Assembly: GCA_018365265.1 (NCBI GenBank)
Contig: JAGZKI010000021.1
Coordinates: 1 to 38,837, forward strand
DNA: 38,837 bases
From: Streptococcus parasanguinis
Lineage (GTDB): Bacteria; Bacillota; Bacilli; Lactobacillales; Streptococcaceae
Direction: 5' to 3'
A program made the translations under genes and the position numbers. This document shows positions 14,166 through 22,464 of this stretch, piece after piece (position 1 is the stretch's first letter; every line of letters starts with the position of its first letter). The notes below the pieces were generated by a model that worked only from the letters and a program-made list of their open reading frames with translations, was not told the DNA's origin and made no database searches.

Positions 14166-16601
14166 ATGATGGAATATTATTTTTCTGGTACTATTGAGCG
14201 CATTATTTTTGAAAATCCTAGCAGTTTTTTTCGAATCCTCTTGCTCGACATTAGCGATACCGATGCCGAAGACTTTGATGATTTTGAGATTATTGTGACG
14301 GGCACTATGGCAGATATCATGGAAGGCGAAGACTACACCTTCTGGGGAGAGCTGGTCCATCATCCTAAATACGGAGAACAGCTCAAAATCAGTCGCTATG
14401 AACGGGCCAAACCCTCTAGCAAGGGCTTGGTAAAATATTTTTCCAGCGATCACTTCAAAGGGATCGGTCTCAAAACGGCTCAAAAAATCGTGGACCTCTA
14501 TGGGGACGATACCATTGACAAAATTCTGGAGGCCCCTGAAAAATTAGAAGAAATCACAGGTCTCTCCAAGAAAAACCGCCTGGCTTTTGTGGATAAACTC
14601 CGTCAGAATTACGGAACGGAGCGCATTCTCGCCCAACTAGCCAATTATGGCATTCCCAATAAACTAGCCTTTCAGATCCAGGATTTCTACAAGGAAGAAA
14701 CCCTCCAGATCGTGGAGCAACAGCCCTATCGATTGGTGGAAGATATCCAAGGCTTGGGTTTTAAAATCGCGGACCAACTAGCAGAAGAATTGGGCATTGC
14801 AAGTGATGCCCCCGAGCGTTTCCGCGCGGGTCTGATTCACAGCCTCTTTAGCTACTCTATCGAGACTGGGAATACCTATATTGAAGCCAAGGACCTCCTG
14901 CGCTATAGCATTGACCTTTTGGAATCAGCGCGTCCAGTAGAATTGGATCCCTCCACTGTCGCCCAAGAATTAGGCCACCTTATCGAGGAAGACAAGGTCC
15001 AAAACGTGGATACAAAGATCTTTGACAATAGCCTTTTCTTTGCGGAAGAAGGAATTCGCAGTCATATTGGTCGATTGCTGGAGAAAGGAAAGCAGACTTC
15101 ATTTGACCCGGAGAAAATCAACCAGGCAATTAAAGAGGTTGAAAAAGATCTGGGGATTCACTACGATGCGATTCAAAAAGAGGCGATTCACCAGGCGATT
15201 CAAAACAAGGTCTTTATCCTCACTGGGGGACCGGGAACAGGAAAAACCACCGTTATCAATGGGATGATCAGTGTCTATGCCCAACTCCACCAGTTGGATC
15301 TTCGGAAGAAACAAGATCTGCCGATCCTGCTGGCTGCCCCAACGGGACGAGCAGCCCGGCGCATGAATGAGCTGACAGGACTTCCGAGTGCCACCATCCA
15401 CCGCCATTTGGGAATGACAGGAGATGATGATACCAGCCACTTAGAGGACTATCTAGATGCAGATTTTATCATTGTGGACGAGTTTTCCATGGTCGATACC
15501 TGGCTGGCTAATCAATTAGTCAGCAACATCGCAACCGATACCAAACTCTTGATTGTGGGAGATGCTGACCAATTACCATCCGTCAGTCCTGGACAGGTTC
15601 TAGCGGATCTCTTGCAGATCCCAAGCATCCCTCAGACCAAACTCGAACATATTTTCCGTCAGAGTGAAGATTCGACCATTGTCTCACTTGCAGGAGACAT
15701 TCGCCAGGGCAAGCTTCCTCAAGATTTCACAGAACGAAAAGCTGACCGCTCTTATTTCGAAGCCGGAAGCGAACACATCCCTAAGATGATTGAACAGATC
15801 ACTTCTGCTGCCCTTCGCAGTCAGATCCCTGCACGAGACATCCAAGTCTTGGCCCCGATGTACAAGGGCCAGGCCGGCATTGACAATATCAATACGCTCA
15901 TGCAAGACCTTCTCAATCCAGCTGTCAAAGACCAGGTCGTCTTTGACTCGCCGGACTGCCAATACCGCGATGGAGACAAGGTCATCCATCTGGTCAATGA
16001 TGCAGAAAGCAATGTCTTTAATGGAGATATTGGCTACATTACCGATCTTCTCCCAGGAAAATATACAGAATCCAAGCAAGATGAATTGACCATCCAATTT
16101 GATGGCAATGAAATCGTCTACCCGCGCAATGAATGGTACAAGATTCGCTTAGCCTATGCGATGAGCATTCACAAATCGCAAGGAAGTGAGTTTCCGGTAG
16201 TGATTTTACCCATTACCAATCAAAGCCACCGGATGTTGCAGCGTAATTTGATCTATACTGCCATCACGCGCTCCAAGAGCAAACTGATCCTCTTAGGAGA
16301 ATACAGCGCCTTTGATTACGCCACTAAAAATACCGGTACTGCGCGCAAGACCTACTTGGTGGAGCGCTTCAAGGACCTGGACGGAGGCGAGGCGACCAAA
16401 GACTCTTCTTCATCCGTTGCCACCGCTTCTGCTACAGTCGAATCCGCACGAAGCAAGGAAGAAACTGTTGAAAGGAAGACTGAGCCTGATGAACCGACTG
16501 TCTATCGGCTGACAGAAGACAATCTCCACACCATCTCTCCTATGATCGGACTGACTGAAGAAGAGATTGCAGCCTTTTTTGACATCAAAAAATACGACTA
16601 G
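14166..16601 (+). CDS. recD2: ATP-dependent 5'-3' DNA helicase RecD2
   Basis: The 811-residue protein is an SF1B helicase of the RecD2 type that works without RecBC. It has an N-terminal OB-like domain (1-90) and tandem helix-hairpin-helix region (about 95-250). The motor has Walker A GGPGTGKTT near residue 354 and Walker B DEFSMVD at 438. The C-terminal motor half includes YAMSIHKSQGSEF and AITRSK. A roughly 75-residue Ser/Ala/Glu-rich linker and a short conserved-looking tail (PMIGLTEEEIAAFF) close the protein. The open frame starts inside lepB; ATG 14166 follows AAGGAAAG and begins the family-like MMEYYFSGTIERII. It probably acts in replication-fork repair. Confidence 0.94.
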   Translation: MMEYYFSGTIERIIFENPSSFFRILLLDISDTDAEDFDDFEIIVTGTMADIMEGEDYTFWGELVHHPKYGEQLKISRYERAKPSSKGLVKYFSSDHFKGIGLKTAQKIVDLYGDDTIDKILEAPEKLEEITGLSKKNRLAFVDKLRQNYGTERILAQLANYGIPNKLAFQIQDFYKEETLQIVEQQPYRLVEDIQGLGFKIADQLAEELGIASDAPERFRAGLIHSLFSYSIETGNTYIEAKDLLRYSIDLLESARPVELDPSTVAQELGHLIEEDKVQNVDTKIFDNSLFFAEEGIRSHIGRLLEKGKQTSFDPEKINQAIKEVEKDLGIHYDAIQKEAIHQAIQNKVFILTGGPGTGKTTVINGMISVYAQLHQLDLRKKQDLPILLAAPTGRAARRMNELTGLPSATIHRHLGMTGDDDTSHLEDYLDADFIIVDEFSMVDTWLANQLVSNIATDTKLLIVGDADQLPSVSPGQVLADLLQIPSIPQTKLEHIFRQSEDSTIVSLAGDIRQGKLPQDFTERKADRSYFEAGSEHIPKMIEQITSAALRSQIPARDIQVLAPMYKGQAGIDNINTLMQDLLNPAVKDQVVFDSPDCQYRDGDKVIHLVNDAESNVFNGDIGYITDLLPGKYTESKQDELTIQFDGNEIVYPRNEWYKIRLAYAMSIHKSQGSEFPVVILPITNQSHRMLQRNLIYTAITRSKSKLILLGEYSAFDYATKNTGTARKTYLVERFKDLDGGEATKDSSSSVATASATVESARSKEETVERKTEPDEPTVYRLTEDNLHTISPMIGLTEEEIAAFFDIKKYD

Positions 16602-16617
16602 TGAACAGACTAGTCGT
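16594..16617. terminator. Bidirectional terminator carrying both stop codons
   Basis: A perfect 9-bp palindromic stem ACGACTAGT/ACTAGTCGT with a six-base loop. TTTTCTTTTT follows on plus and ATTTTTTGATG on minus. The left arm holds the recD2 TAG and the right arm holds the dinB TAG. Confidence 0.9.
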
Positions 16618-17716
16618 TTTCTTTTTCTTCCACCAAAGGCAACTCGGTATGATCGATGAAATTGGTCATGGTGACACCCAAGAGGCGGATTCCAGTATTT
16701 GTCGATTCGATTTCTTGAAAAATTTGGCGAGCGGAACGATTGATCCGCTCAGCCTCTCGTGTTGGCTCCGTCAATGTCATTCGCTTGGTCAGGGTGGTGA
16801 AGTCTCCATAGCGCACTTTTAAGACCAAGGTCTTTCCTTGCTTGCCGTGTTTTTCCAGCGATTGGGCCACCTTACTGGACAGATTGGCAATTTCTTCTAC
16901 AATATCATCCTCAGCATAGAGGAGCTTGCGGTAGGTCCGCTCTTTTCCGATCGACTTGCGGATACGATGGCTCTTGACAGGGCTATTGTGAATCCCTCGC
17001 GCCTTACGAAAGAGATCATAGCCAAAGCGCCCAAATCGATCGATCAAGGTCATCTCCGGGATAGCTAAAAGATCCGCGCCAGTATAGACCCCCATCTCAT
17101 GCAGGCGCTCCACTGTCTTCTTTCCTACCCCGTGAAATTTGGCAATGTCCATCTGGCTCAGGAAATCCTCAGCGTCCTCCGGCAAGACCACCGTTAGGCC
17201 ACGGGGTTTTTGGTAGTCACTTGCCATCTTGGCCAAAAACTTATTATAAGAGACACCTGCTGAAGCTGTGAGATGCAGCTCTTCCCAGATCTCATGCTGA
17301 ATCAAGCGAGCGATTTTGACAGCTGATTTGCTCTGGATTTTATTTTCCGTCACATCTAGATAGGCTTCGTCAATACTCATGGGCTCAATCAGATCTGTAT
17401 AGCGCTTGAAAATCTCACGAACCTGCTCGCCCACTTCTCGGTATTTCTCATAATTTCCAGAGATAAAAATCGCTTGGGGACAAAGCTCCAGCGCTTCCTT
17501 GGAACTCATAGCCGAATGAATCCCATATTTCCGTGCTTCATAGTTACAGGTCGAGACCACACCTCTCCCACCTGACTGACGAGGGTCCTGACCAATTACG
17601 ACAGGCTTCCCCTTCAAACTAGGGTTATCTCTTTCTTCGACGGCAGCAAAAAATGCATCCATATCAATATGAATAATCTTGCGACTTGTATCATTCACCA
17701 ATGGAAATATCAGCAT
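16610..17716 (-). CDS. dinB: DNA polymerase IV (Y family)
   Basis: The 368-residue translesion polymerase has the palm motif IIHIDMDAFFAAVE with Asp18, and MSIDEAYLDV supplying the second catalytic acid pair. The steric-gate/finger segments SCNYEARKYGI-like and YNKFLAKMASD, two helix-hairpin-helix repeats around GVGKKTVERL, and a little-finger domain from about 240 follow. The C-terminus lacks an obvious QLxLF clamp-binding peptide; PLVEE is the nearest. GGAGGGTG five bases before ATG supports the start, slightly longer than the usual start at the catalytic strand. It has its own promoter, with no LexA/DinR-like box that I can identify. Confidence 0.94.
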   Translation of the reverse strand: MLIFPLVNDTSRKIIHIDMDAFFAAVEERDNPSLKGKPVVIGQDPRQSGGRGVVSTCNYEARKYGIHSAMSSKEALELCPQAIFISGNYEKYREVGEQVREIFKRYTDLIEPMSIDEAYLDVTENKIQSKSAVKIARLIQHEIWEELHLTASAGVSYNKFLAKMASDYQKPRGLTVVLPEDAEDFLSQMDIAKFHGVGKKTVERLHEMGVYTGADLLAIPEMTLIDRFGRFGYDLFRKARGIHNSPVKSHRIRKSIGKERTYRKLLYAEDDIVEEIANLSSKVAQSLEKHGKQGKTLVLKVRYGDFTTLTKRMTLTEPTREAERINRSARQIFQEIESTNTGIRLLGVTMTNFIDHTELPLVEEKEND

Positions 17717-17736
17717 TTTTCACCCTCCTTTTTTCT

Positions 17737-17765
17737 ATTATAAGAAGAAAATTTTAGAATTGCAA
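17737..17765 (-). promoter_or_regulatory. dinB promoter
   Basis: On the minus strand TTGCAA (17760-17765) and TATAAT (17737-17742) are spaced by 17 bases. Confidence 0.75.
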
Positions 17766-17892
17766 AAATCGGCCCTTCCTAAAAACATGAAAATTGATGG
17801 AAATTCGTGCTCATTTTCAAAAATGTAGTACAGTATCGCAGAAGAGTTGAAACTGTATTATAAAAGAATCTGCTATTTTTCGCAATTTGTCT

Positions 17893-17921
17893 TTGTGTAA
17901 CCGGTTTCTGTATGGTATACT
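17893..17921 (+). promoter_or_regulatory. pfl promoter
   Basis: TTGTGT and an extended TGGTATACT are spaced by 17 bases. The leader of about 50 bases includes a GCAAC/GTTGC hairpin at 17934-17950. Confidence 0.75.
17896..17909 (+). promoter_or_regulatory. cre-like site in the pfl promoter
   Basis: TGTAACCGGTTTCT matches the CcpA consensus TGWAANCGNTNWCA at all fixed positions but the last. It overlaps the -35 and spacer of the pfl promoter. Carbon control of pfl is established in streptococci; occupancy here is inferred. Confidence 0.6.
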
Positions 17922-17976
17922 ACTATTGTAAGTGCAACAGATATAGTTGCTAGAAAGACAATAGAGGAAAATAAAA

Positions 17977-20292
17977 ATGGTTGTTAAAACAGTCGTTGAA
18001 GCACAAGATATTTTTGACAAAGCCTGGGAAGGCTTCAAAGGTGAAGATTGGAAAGAAAAAGCAAGCGTTTCTCGCTTCGTTCAAGCTAACTACACACCTT
18101 ATGATGGAGATGAAAGCTTCCTAGCTGGTCCAACTGAACGTTCTCTTCACATCAAGAAGATTGTTGAAGAAACAAAAGCTCATTACGAAGAAACTCGTTT
18201 CCCATATGATAACCGTCCAACATCTATCGCTGATATCGCAGCTGGATATATCGACAAAGAAAACGAAGTCATCTTCGGTATCCAAAATGATGAATTGTTC
18301 AAATTGAACTTCATGCCAAAAGGTGGTATCCGTATGGCGGAAACTACTTTGAAAGAAAATGGATACGAACCAGATCCAGCAGTTCATGAAATCTTCACAA
18401 AATACGTTACAACTGTAAACGACGGTATCTTCCGCGCTTACACTTCTAACATCCGTCGCGCTCGTCACGCTCACACTGTAACTGGTCTTCCAGATGCATA
18501 CTCTCGTGGACGTATCATCGGGGTTTATGCACGTTTGGCTCTTTACGGTGCTGACTACTTGATGGCTGAAAAAGCAAACGACTGGAACTCTATTACTGAA
18601 ATCGATGAAGAATCAATCCGTCTTCGTGAAGAAGTAAACCTTCAATACCAAGCACTTCAAGAAGTTGTTAAATTGGGTGACCTTTATGGTGTAGACGTAC
18701 GTCGTCCTGCCTTCGATACAAAAGAAGCGATCCAATGGACAAACATCGCCTTCATGGCTGTCTGCCGTGTGATCAACGGTGCTGCTACTTCTCTTGGACG
18801 TGTGCCAATCGTTTTGGATATCTACGCTGAACGTGACTTGGCTCGTGGTACTTACACTGAATCAGAAATCCAAGAATTTGTTGATGATTTCGTTATGAAA
18901 TTGCGTACTGTTAAATTTGCTCGTACAAAAGCTTACGACGAATTGTACTCAGGTGACCCAACCTTCATCACAACATCAATGGCTGGTATGGGTAACGACG
19001 GTCGTCACCGTGTTACTAAGATGGACTACCGTTTCTTGAACACTTTGGACAACATCGGTAACTCTCCAGAACCAAACTTGACAGTTCTTTGGACTGACAA
19101 ATTGCCATACAACTTCCGTCGCTACTGTATGCACATGAGCCATAAACACTCTTCTATCCAATACGAAGGTGTAACAACAATGGCTAAAGACGGATACGGT
19201 GAAATGAGCTGTATCTCATGTTGTGTATCTCCACTTGACCCAGAAAACGAAGAACAACGCCACAACATCCAATACTTCGGTGCTCGTGTTAACGTTCTTA
19301 AAGCTCTTCTTACTGGTTTGAACGGTGGTTACGACGATGTTCATAAAGACTATAAAGTATTTGACATCGATCCAATCCGTGACGAAGTTCTTGAATTCGA
19401 ATCTGTTAAAGCAAACTTCGAAAAATCTCTTGACTGGTTGACAGACACTTACGTAGATGCTTTGAACATCATCCACTACATGACTGATAAGTACAACTAC
19501 GAAGCTGTTCAAATGGCCTTCTTGCCAACTCACCAACGCGCTAACATGGGATTCGGTATCTGTGGATTCGCTAACACTGTTGATACTTTGTCAGCAATCA
19601 AATACGCTACTGTTAAACCAATCCGTGACGAAGATGGCTACATCTACGATTACGAAACAATCGGTGAATACCCACGTTGGGGTGAAGATGACCCACGTTC
19701 TAACGAATTGGCAGAATGGTTGATCGAAGCTTACACTACTCGTCTTCGCAGCCACAAACTTTACAAGAACGCTGAAGCAACTGTTTCACTTCTTACCATC
19801 ACTTCTAACGTTGCTTACTCTAAACAAACTGGTAACTCACCAGTCCATAAAGGGGTATACCTCAACGAAGATGGTTCTGTGAACTTGTCTAAATTGGAAT
19901 TCTTCTCACCAGGTGCTAACCCATCTAACAAAGCTAAAGGTGGATGGTTGCAAAACTTGAACTCACTTGCTAGCCTTGACTTTGGTTACGCAGCTGATGG
20001 TATCTCACTCACTACTCAAGTATCACCACGTGCTCTTGGTAAAACTCGTGACGAACAAGTTGATAACTTGGTAACCATCCTTGATGGATACTTCGAAAAC
20101 GGTGGACAACACTGTAACTTGAACGTTATGGACTTGAACGATGTTTACGAAAAGATCATGTCAGGTGAAGACGTTATCGTTCGTATCTCTGGATACTGTG
20201 TAAACACTAAATACCTCACTCCAGAACAAAAAACTGAATTGACACAACGTGTCTTCCACGAAGTTCTTTCAATGGATGATGCCTTGAACTAA
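17977..20292 (+). CDS. pflB: Formate C-acetyltransferase (pyruvate formate-lyase)
   Basis: The 771-residue cytosolic glycyl-radical enzyme converts pyruvate and CoA to acetyl-CoA and formate in mixed-acid fermentation. The adjacent catalytic cysteines are Cys415-Cys416 in SCISCCVSP, and the radical glycine is Gly739 in RISGYCVNTKYL near the C-terminus. Length and motifs match family members activated by PflA, which is not in this window. Codons are very strongly biased, indicating high expression. ATG follows AGAGGAAAATAAAA. It is monocistronic, with a cre-like site in its promoter and a GAAA-loop terminator after it. Confidence 0.97.
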   Translation: MVVKTVVEAQDIFDKAWEGFKGEDWKEKASVSRFVQANYTPYDGDESFLAGPTERSLHIKKIVEETKAHYEETRFPYDNRPTSIADIAAGYIDKENEVIFGIQNDELFKLNFMPKGGIRMAETTLKENGYEPDPAVHEIFTKYVTTVNDGIFRAYTSNIRRARHAHTVTGLPDAYSRGRIIGVYARLALYGADYLMAEKANDWNSITEIDEESIRLREEVNLQYQALQEVVKLGDLYGVDVRRPAFDTKEAIQWTNIAFMAVCRVINGAATSLGRVPIVLDIYAERDLARGTYTESEIQEFVDDFVMKLRTVKFARTKAYDELYSGDPTFITTSMAGMGNDGRHRVTKMDYRFLNTLDNIGNSPEPNLTVLWTDKLPYNFRRYCMHMSHKHSSIQYEGVTTMAKDGYGEMSCISCCVSPLDPENEEQRHNIQYFGARVNVLKALLTGLNGGYDDVHKDYKVFDIDPIRDEVLEFESVKANFEKSLDWLTDTYVDALNIIHYMTDKYNYEAVQMAFLPTHQRANMGFGICGFANTVDTLSAIKYATVKPIRDEDGYIYDYETIGEYPRWGEDDPRSNELAEWLIEAYTTRLRSHKLYKNAEATVSLLTITSNVAYSKQTGNSPVHKGVYLNEDGSVNLSKLEFFSPGANPSNKAKGGWLQNLNSLASLDFGYAADGISLTTQVSPRALGKTRDEQVDNLVTILDGYFENGGQHCNLNVMDLNDVYEKIMSGEDVIVRISGYCVNTKYLTPEQKTELTQRVFHEVLSMDDALN

Positions 20293-20309
20293 GATTCAAA
20301 TAGGTCTTA

Positions 20310-20337
20310 AAAACCAGTCGGAAACGGCTGGTTTTTT
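20310..20337 (+). terminator. pfl terminator
   Basis: An 11-bp stem AAAACCAGTCG/CGGCTGGTTTT with a GAAA tetraloop and T tract, starting 17 bases after the pfl stop. Confidence 0.93.
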
Positions 20338-20397
20338 CATCCCCATCGAAAGAGTATTCTGAATTTTGAAAGAGTTTAAGAGCCTACTATATAGAGT

Positions 20398-20426
20398 TTG
20401 ACAGCGCTTTCTCCAAGTGTTATAGT
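20398..20426 (+). promoter_or_regulatory. Near-consensus promoter for the 37-residue peptide gene
   Basis: TTGACA and TATAGT are spaced by exactly 17 bases, 32 bases before the small ORF's start codon. Confidence 0.8.
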
Positions 20427-20458
20427 AGAGCTGTAAATAATATAGAAGGGGTGATCCT

Positions 20459-20572
20459 ATGTTTTTAACATTTATTTTCGCTATTATTTGGCTCTTTATC
20501 CTGATTGCACTGATCTTTTTAGCAACCCTTCTCGTCCAGGACAGCACCGTGCAGCACCACCACCCGAGTTAG
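20459..20572 (+). CDS. 37-residue single-pass membrane peptide
   Basis: This small frame is not recognised. It encodes MFLTFIFAIIWLFILIALIF followed by LATLLVQ and a polar tail with three histidines (QHHHPS). The product is one hydrophobic helix of about 25 residues with a short His-containing end. It is supported by AAGGGGTG five bases before ATG, a near-consensus promoter and a downstream long hairpin terminator, so it looks like a complete monocistronic gene. It lies between pfl and the ThrE exporter genes. Possible roles include a small membrane regulatory peptide or toxin-like peptide, but nothing in the sequence decides this. Confidence 0.65.
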   Translation: MFLTFIFAIIWLFILIALIFLATLLVQDSTVQHHHPS

Positions 20573-20614
20573 CGAATGATAAGCCTAAACAATAGCTATT
20601 CTAAACGAATTCAG

Positions 20615-20670
20615 AAAGGATAAGAAACAAACTAGAATTGTCAGATTTTAGTTCTGTCTCTCGTCCTTTT
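20615..20670 (+). terminator. Long hairpin terminator after the 37-residue gene
   Basis: AAAGGA...AACTAGAAT pairs with ATTTTAGTT...TCCTTT, with internal bulges, and ends in a T run just upstream of the thrE -10. Confidence 0.65.
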
Positions 20671-20674
20671 TTGC

Positions 20675-20680
20675 TATAAT
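20675..20680 (+). promoter_or_regulatory. -10 element for the threonine/serine exporter operon
   Basis: TATAAT lies 30 bases before the first exporter gene; the -35 (TTCTGT) is weak and overlaps the upstream terminator. Confidence 0.5.
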
Positions 20681-20710
20681 AGAAACAGATTATTTAGTAA
20701 GAAGGAAATT

Positions 20711-21469
20711 ATGGAAGAGTCAAAACAGATCAACCAAGTGATCGACGTCCTGATGTTAGCTGGAACCCTCCTGATCGAGAGCGGTTCTGAGATTCACCGG
20801 GTCGAAGATACCATGATCCGGATCGCCCATTCACAGGGAATCGTCGATTGCAATGTTTTAGCGATGCCAGTCGCTATTTTCTTTTCAATTGAGAATGCTA
20901 ATGTCACGCGCATGAAACGGATCTTGCGGACTAATTACAATATTGAAAAGGTCTGTGATGTCAATCAGATCTCTCGTCAACTTGTCTCTGGAGAGATCGA
21001 TCTCGAGCAAGCCTACCAGTCCCTGAGCGAGTTGAAAATGAAGCGCGTTCCTTATACCAATCTCCAGTTGACCATTGCGGCAACCCTCAGTGCACCTTTC
21101 TTCTCCATCATGTTTGGAGGAAATTTCTATGATGCGATTGGAGCGGGTATTGCGACTGTCTTTGCCTTTGCTTTTTCTCTTGTCGTTGAGAAATACGTTC
21201 GCATTCCTTTTGTCACTGCCTTTGCAGCCGCCTTTGTCTTTGGTTTTTTGGCCCATATCTGGACGCGCTATAGTGGTTTTTCTTCCAATACCGATCTCAT
21301 TATCGCAGGCTGTGTCATGCCTTTCGTTCCTGGAATCGCCATGACCAATGCCGTCAGAGATCTGATGAATTACCACCTCAACTCTGGGATGAGCAAACTC
21401 TTTGAGACTCTCCTCATTACTCTTGCACTTGGTGCCGGTACAACCGTTGCCCTCGTCCTTATGAAATAA
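20711..21469 (+). CDS. Threonine/serine exporter, large (N-terminal type) subunit
   Basis: The 252-residue protein corresponds to the N-terminal domain of the ThrE family (DUF1212). It starts with a cytosolic region containing the typical LLIESGSEIHRVEDTM motif, then five hydrophobic helices between about residues 115 and 250. In corynebacterial ThrE this domain is fused to a second one; in Firmicutes the two are separate genes, as here with the next gene four bases downstream. The pair should export threonine and serine. AAGGAA precedes the ATG. It opposes SstT uptake encoded at 4357-5574. Confidence 0.88.
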   Translation: MEESKQINQVIDVLMLAGTLLIESGSEIHRVEDTMIRIAHSQGIVDCNVLAMPVAIFFSIENANVTRMKRILRTNYNIEKVCDVNQISRQLVSGEIDLEQAYQSLSELKMKRVPYTNLQLTIAATLSAPFFSIMFGGNFYDAIGAGIATVFAFAFSLVVEKYVRIPFVTAFAAAFVFGFLAHIWTRYSGFSSNTDLIIAGCVMPFVPGIAMTNAVRDLMNYHLNSGMSKLFETLLITLALGAGTTVALVLMK

Positions 21470-21473
21470 AATA

Positions 21474-21941
21474 ATGAACCTAACTGAATTTTTAATCCAA
21501 GCGGTGGCCAGTTTGATTGCCATCATCACCTTTTTAATTGTCCTCAATGTGCAACGCTCCATGTTGATTCCTGGAGGAATCCTCGGTATGGGCATCTGGC
21601 TACTTTACTACATCCTGAAAGGGCCTACCAATGTCATCGTTGCAACCTTTATCGCAGCCATTGTCGGCTCCTGTATCAGTCAGATTTTAAGTATCATTCT
21701 CAAGACGCCTGTTGTGGTCTTTATGTTGTCCATTCTCGCGCCATTGGTTCCTGGATATATTTCCTATCGGACTACTTCCTTCTTTGTCAGTGGCCAATAT
21801 CGCCAAGCAGTGACCAGCGTGACCCTGGTGGTTATTCTAGCCTTGGTGATCTCGATCGGAATGGCTAGCGGCTCTGTTGTCTTGAAACTCTACCATTCTT
21901 ACCAACGCCATCAAAAAAGAAAAATGACCAATGCCAACTAG
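21474..21941 (+). CDS. Threonine/serine exporter, small (C-terminal type) subunit
   Basis: The 155-residue membrane protein is the second half of a split ThrE exporter (DUF3815 type), with four or five helices and the family-like QRSMLIPGGILGMGIWLLYY and LVPGYISYRT segments. It begins four bases after the large-subunit stop without a clear ribosome site, suggesting translational coupling. Its stop codon lies inside the hairpin ACCAATGC/GCATTGGT at 21927-21948. Confidence 0.88.
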   Translation: MNLTEFLIQAVASLIAIITFLIVLNVQRSMLIPGGILGMGIWLLYYILKGPTNVIVATFIAAIVGSCISQILSIILKTPVVVFMLSILAPLVPGYISYRTTSFFVSGQYRQAVTSVTLVVILALVISIGMASGSVVLKLYHSYQRHQKRKMTNAN

Positions 21942-21948
21942 CATTGGT
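21927..21948 (+). terminator. Hairpin over the exporter operon stop codon
   Basis: ACCAATGC pairs with GCATTGGT around CAACTA; the TAG stop (21939-21941) is inside. The tail TGTTCAATTTTT is only moderately U-rich, so termination may be partial. Confidence 0.55.
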
Positions 21949-21974
21949 TGTTCAATTTTTATGAGTGTCATCGC

Positions 21975-22002
21975 TTGCATTTTCCACATAAAAGAATACA
22001 AT
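21975..22002 (+). promoter_or_regulatory. Promoter for the 77-residue protein gene
   Basis: TTGCAT and TACAAT are spaced by 16 bases, about 43 bases before the start codon. Confidence 0.55.
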
Positions 22003-22044
22003 AAAAGTGAAAAAACAAATCCTTTAAAGTATGCGAGGTGATGT

Positions 22045-22278
22045 ATGATGCTAAACAAGTATATCAAGTATCTTCCTTGGATGATCCTAGGAGCCCTCCC
22101 CTCCTATCAATCAGCAACTATCTATGCCCGTAATTCATTTGACTTGTTCTATCTGACCTTGAACTTTCTGATTGTGTACATCGCTTTAATCGTCTTCTAC
22201 GAAAATGTTCTAAGAGACAAATGCAAAGAACTCTTCATACGAATCATGAGCAATCCTAAAAAAGATAAGCAAGGATAA
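22045..22278 (+). CDS. 77-residue hypothetical membrane protein
   Basis: I do not recognise it. GCGAGGTG precedes two possible ATGs at 22045 and 22048; the second has the better spacing. The product has a hydrophobic segment near residues 8-22 and a long one at 34-54 (YLTLNFLIVYIALIVFYENV). A positively charged tail (RIMSNPKKDKQG) follows, consistent with one or two membrane helices and a cytosolic C-terminus. It has its own promoter and terminator. Its position after the ThrE pair gives no firm hint of function. Confidence 0.65.
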   Translation: MMLNKYIKYLPWMILGALPSYQSATIYARNSFDLFYLTLNFLIVYIALIVFYENVLRDKCKELFIRIMSNPKKDKQG

Positions 22279-22284
22279 GAATTG

Positions 22285-22309
22285 AAAAGCCATCTGAGGA
22301 TGGCTTTTT
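22285..22309 (+). terminator. Terminator after the 77-residue gene
   Basis: Perfect 10-bp stem AAAAGCCATC/GATGGCTTTT with a four-base loop and T tail. Confidence 0.9.
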
Positions 22310-22409
22310 CTTATAGATTCTCTATTTTTCTTTGAAACATTGCAAAATCGGTCCCGAGAATGATTTCCTTGCTGATCTAGCTTTTTCAAGGGAGTTTTAC
22401 CCTTAAATA

Positions 22410-22418
22410 TGGTAAAAT
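22410..22418 (+). promoter_or_regulatory. mvaS-mvaA extended -10 promoter
   Basis: TGGTAAAAT forms an extended -10 about 46 bases before mvaS. No convincing -35 is present. Confidence 0.55.
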
Positions 22419-22464
22419 AGTAACGAAATATACTAGTAGATATCAAATAAAAAAGAGGTTAAGA

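Noticed and set aside
20885..21595. A 236-codon open frame on minus across the ThrE subunits
   Set aside because: It is charged and low in structure, spans two real genes on the opposite strand and has no start signals.
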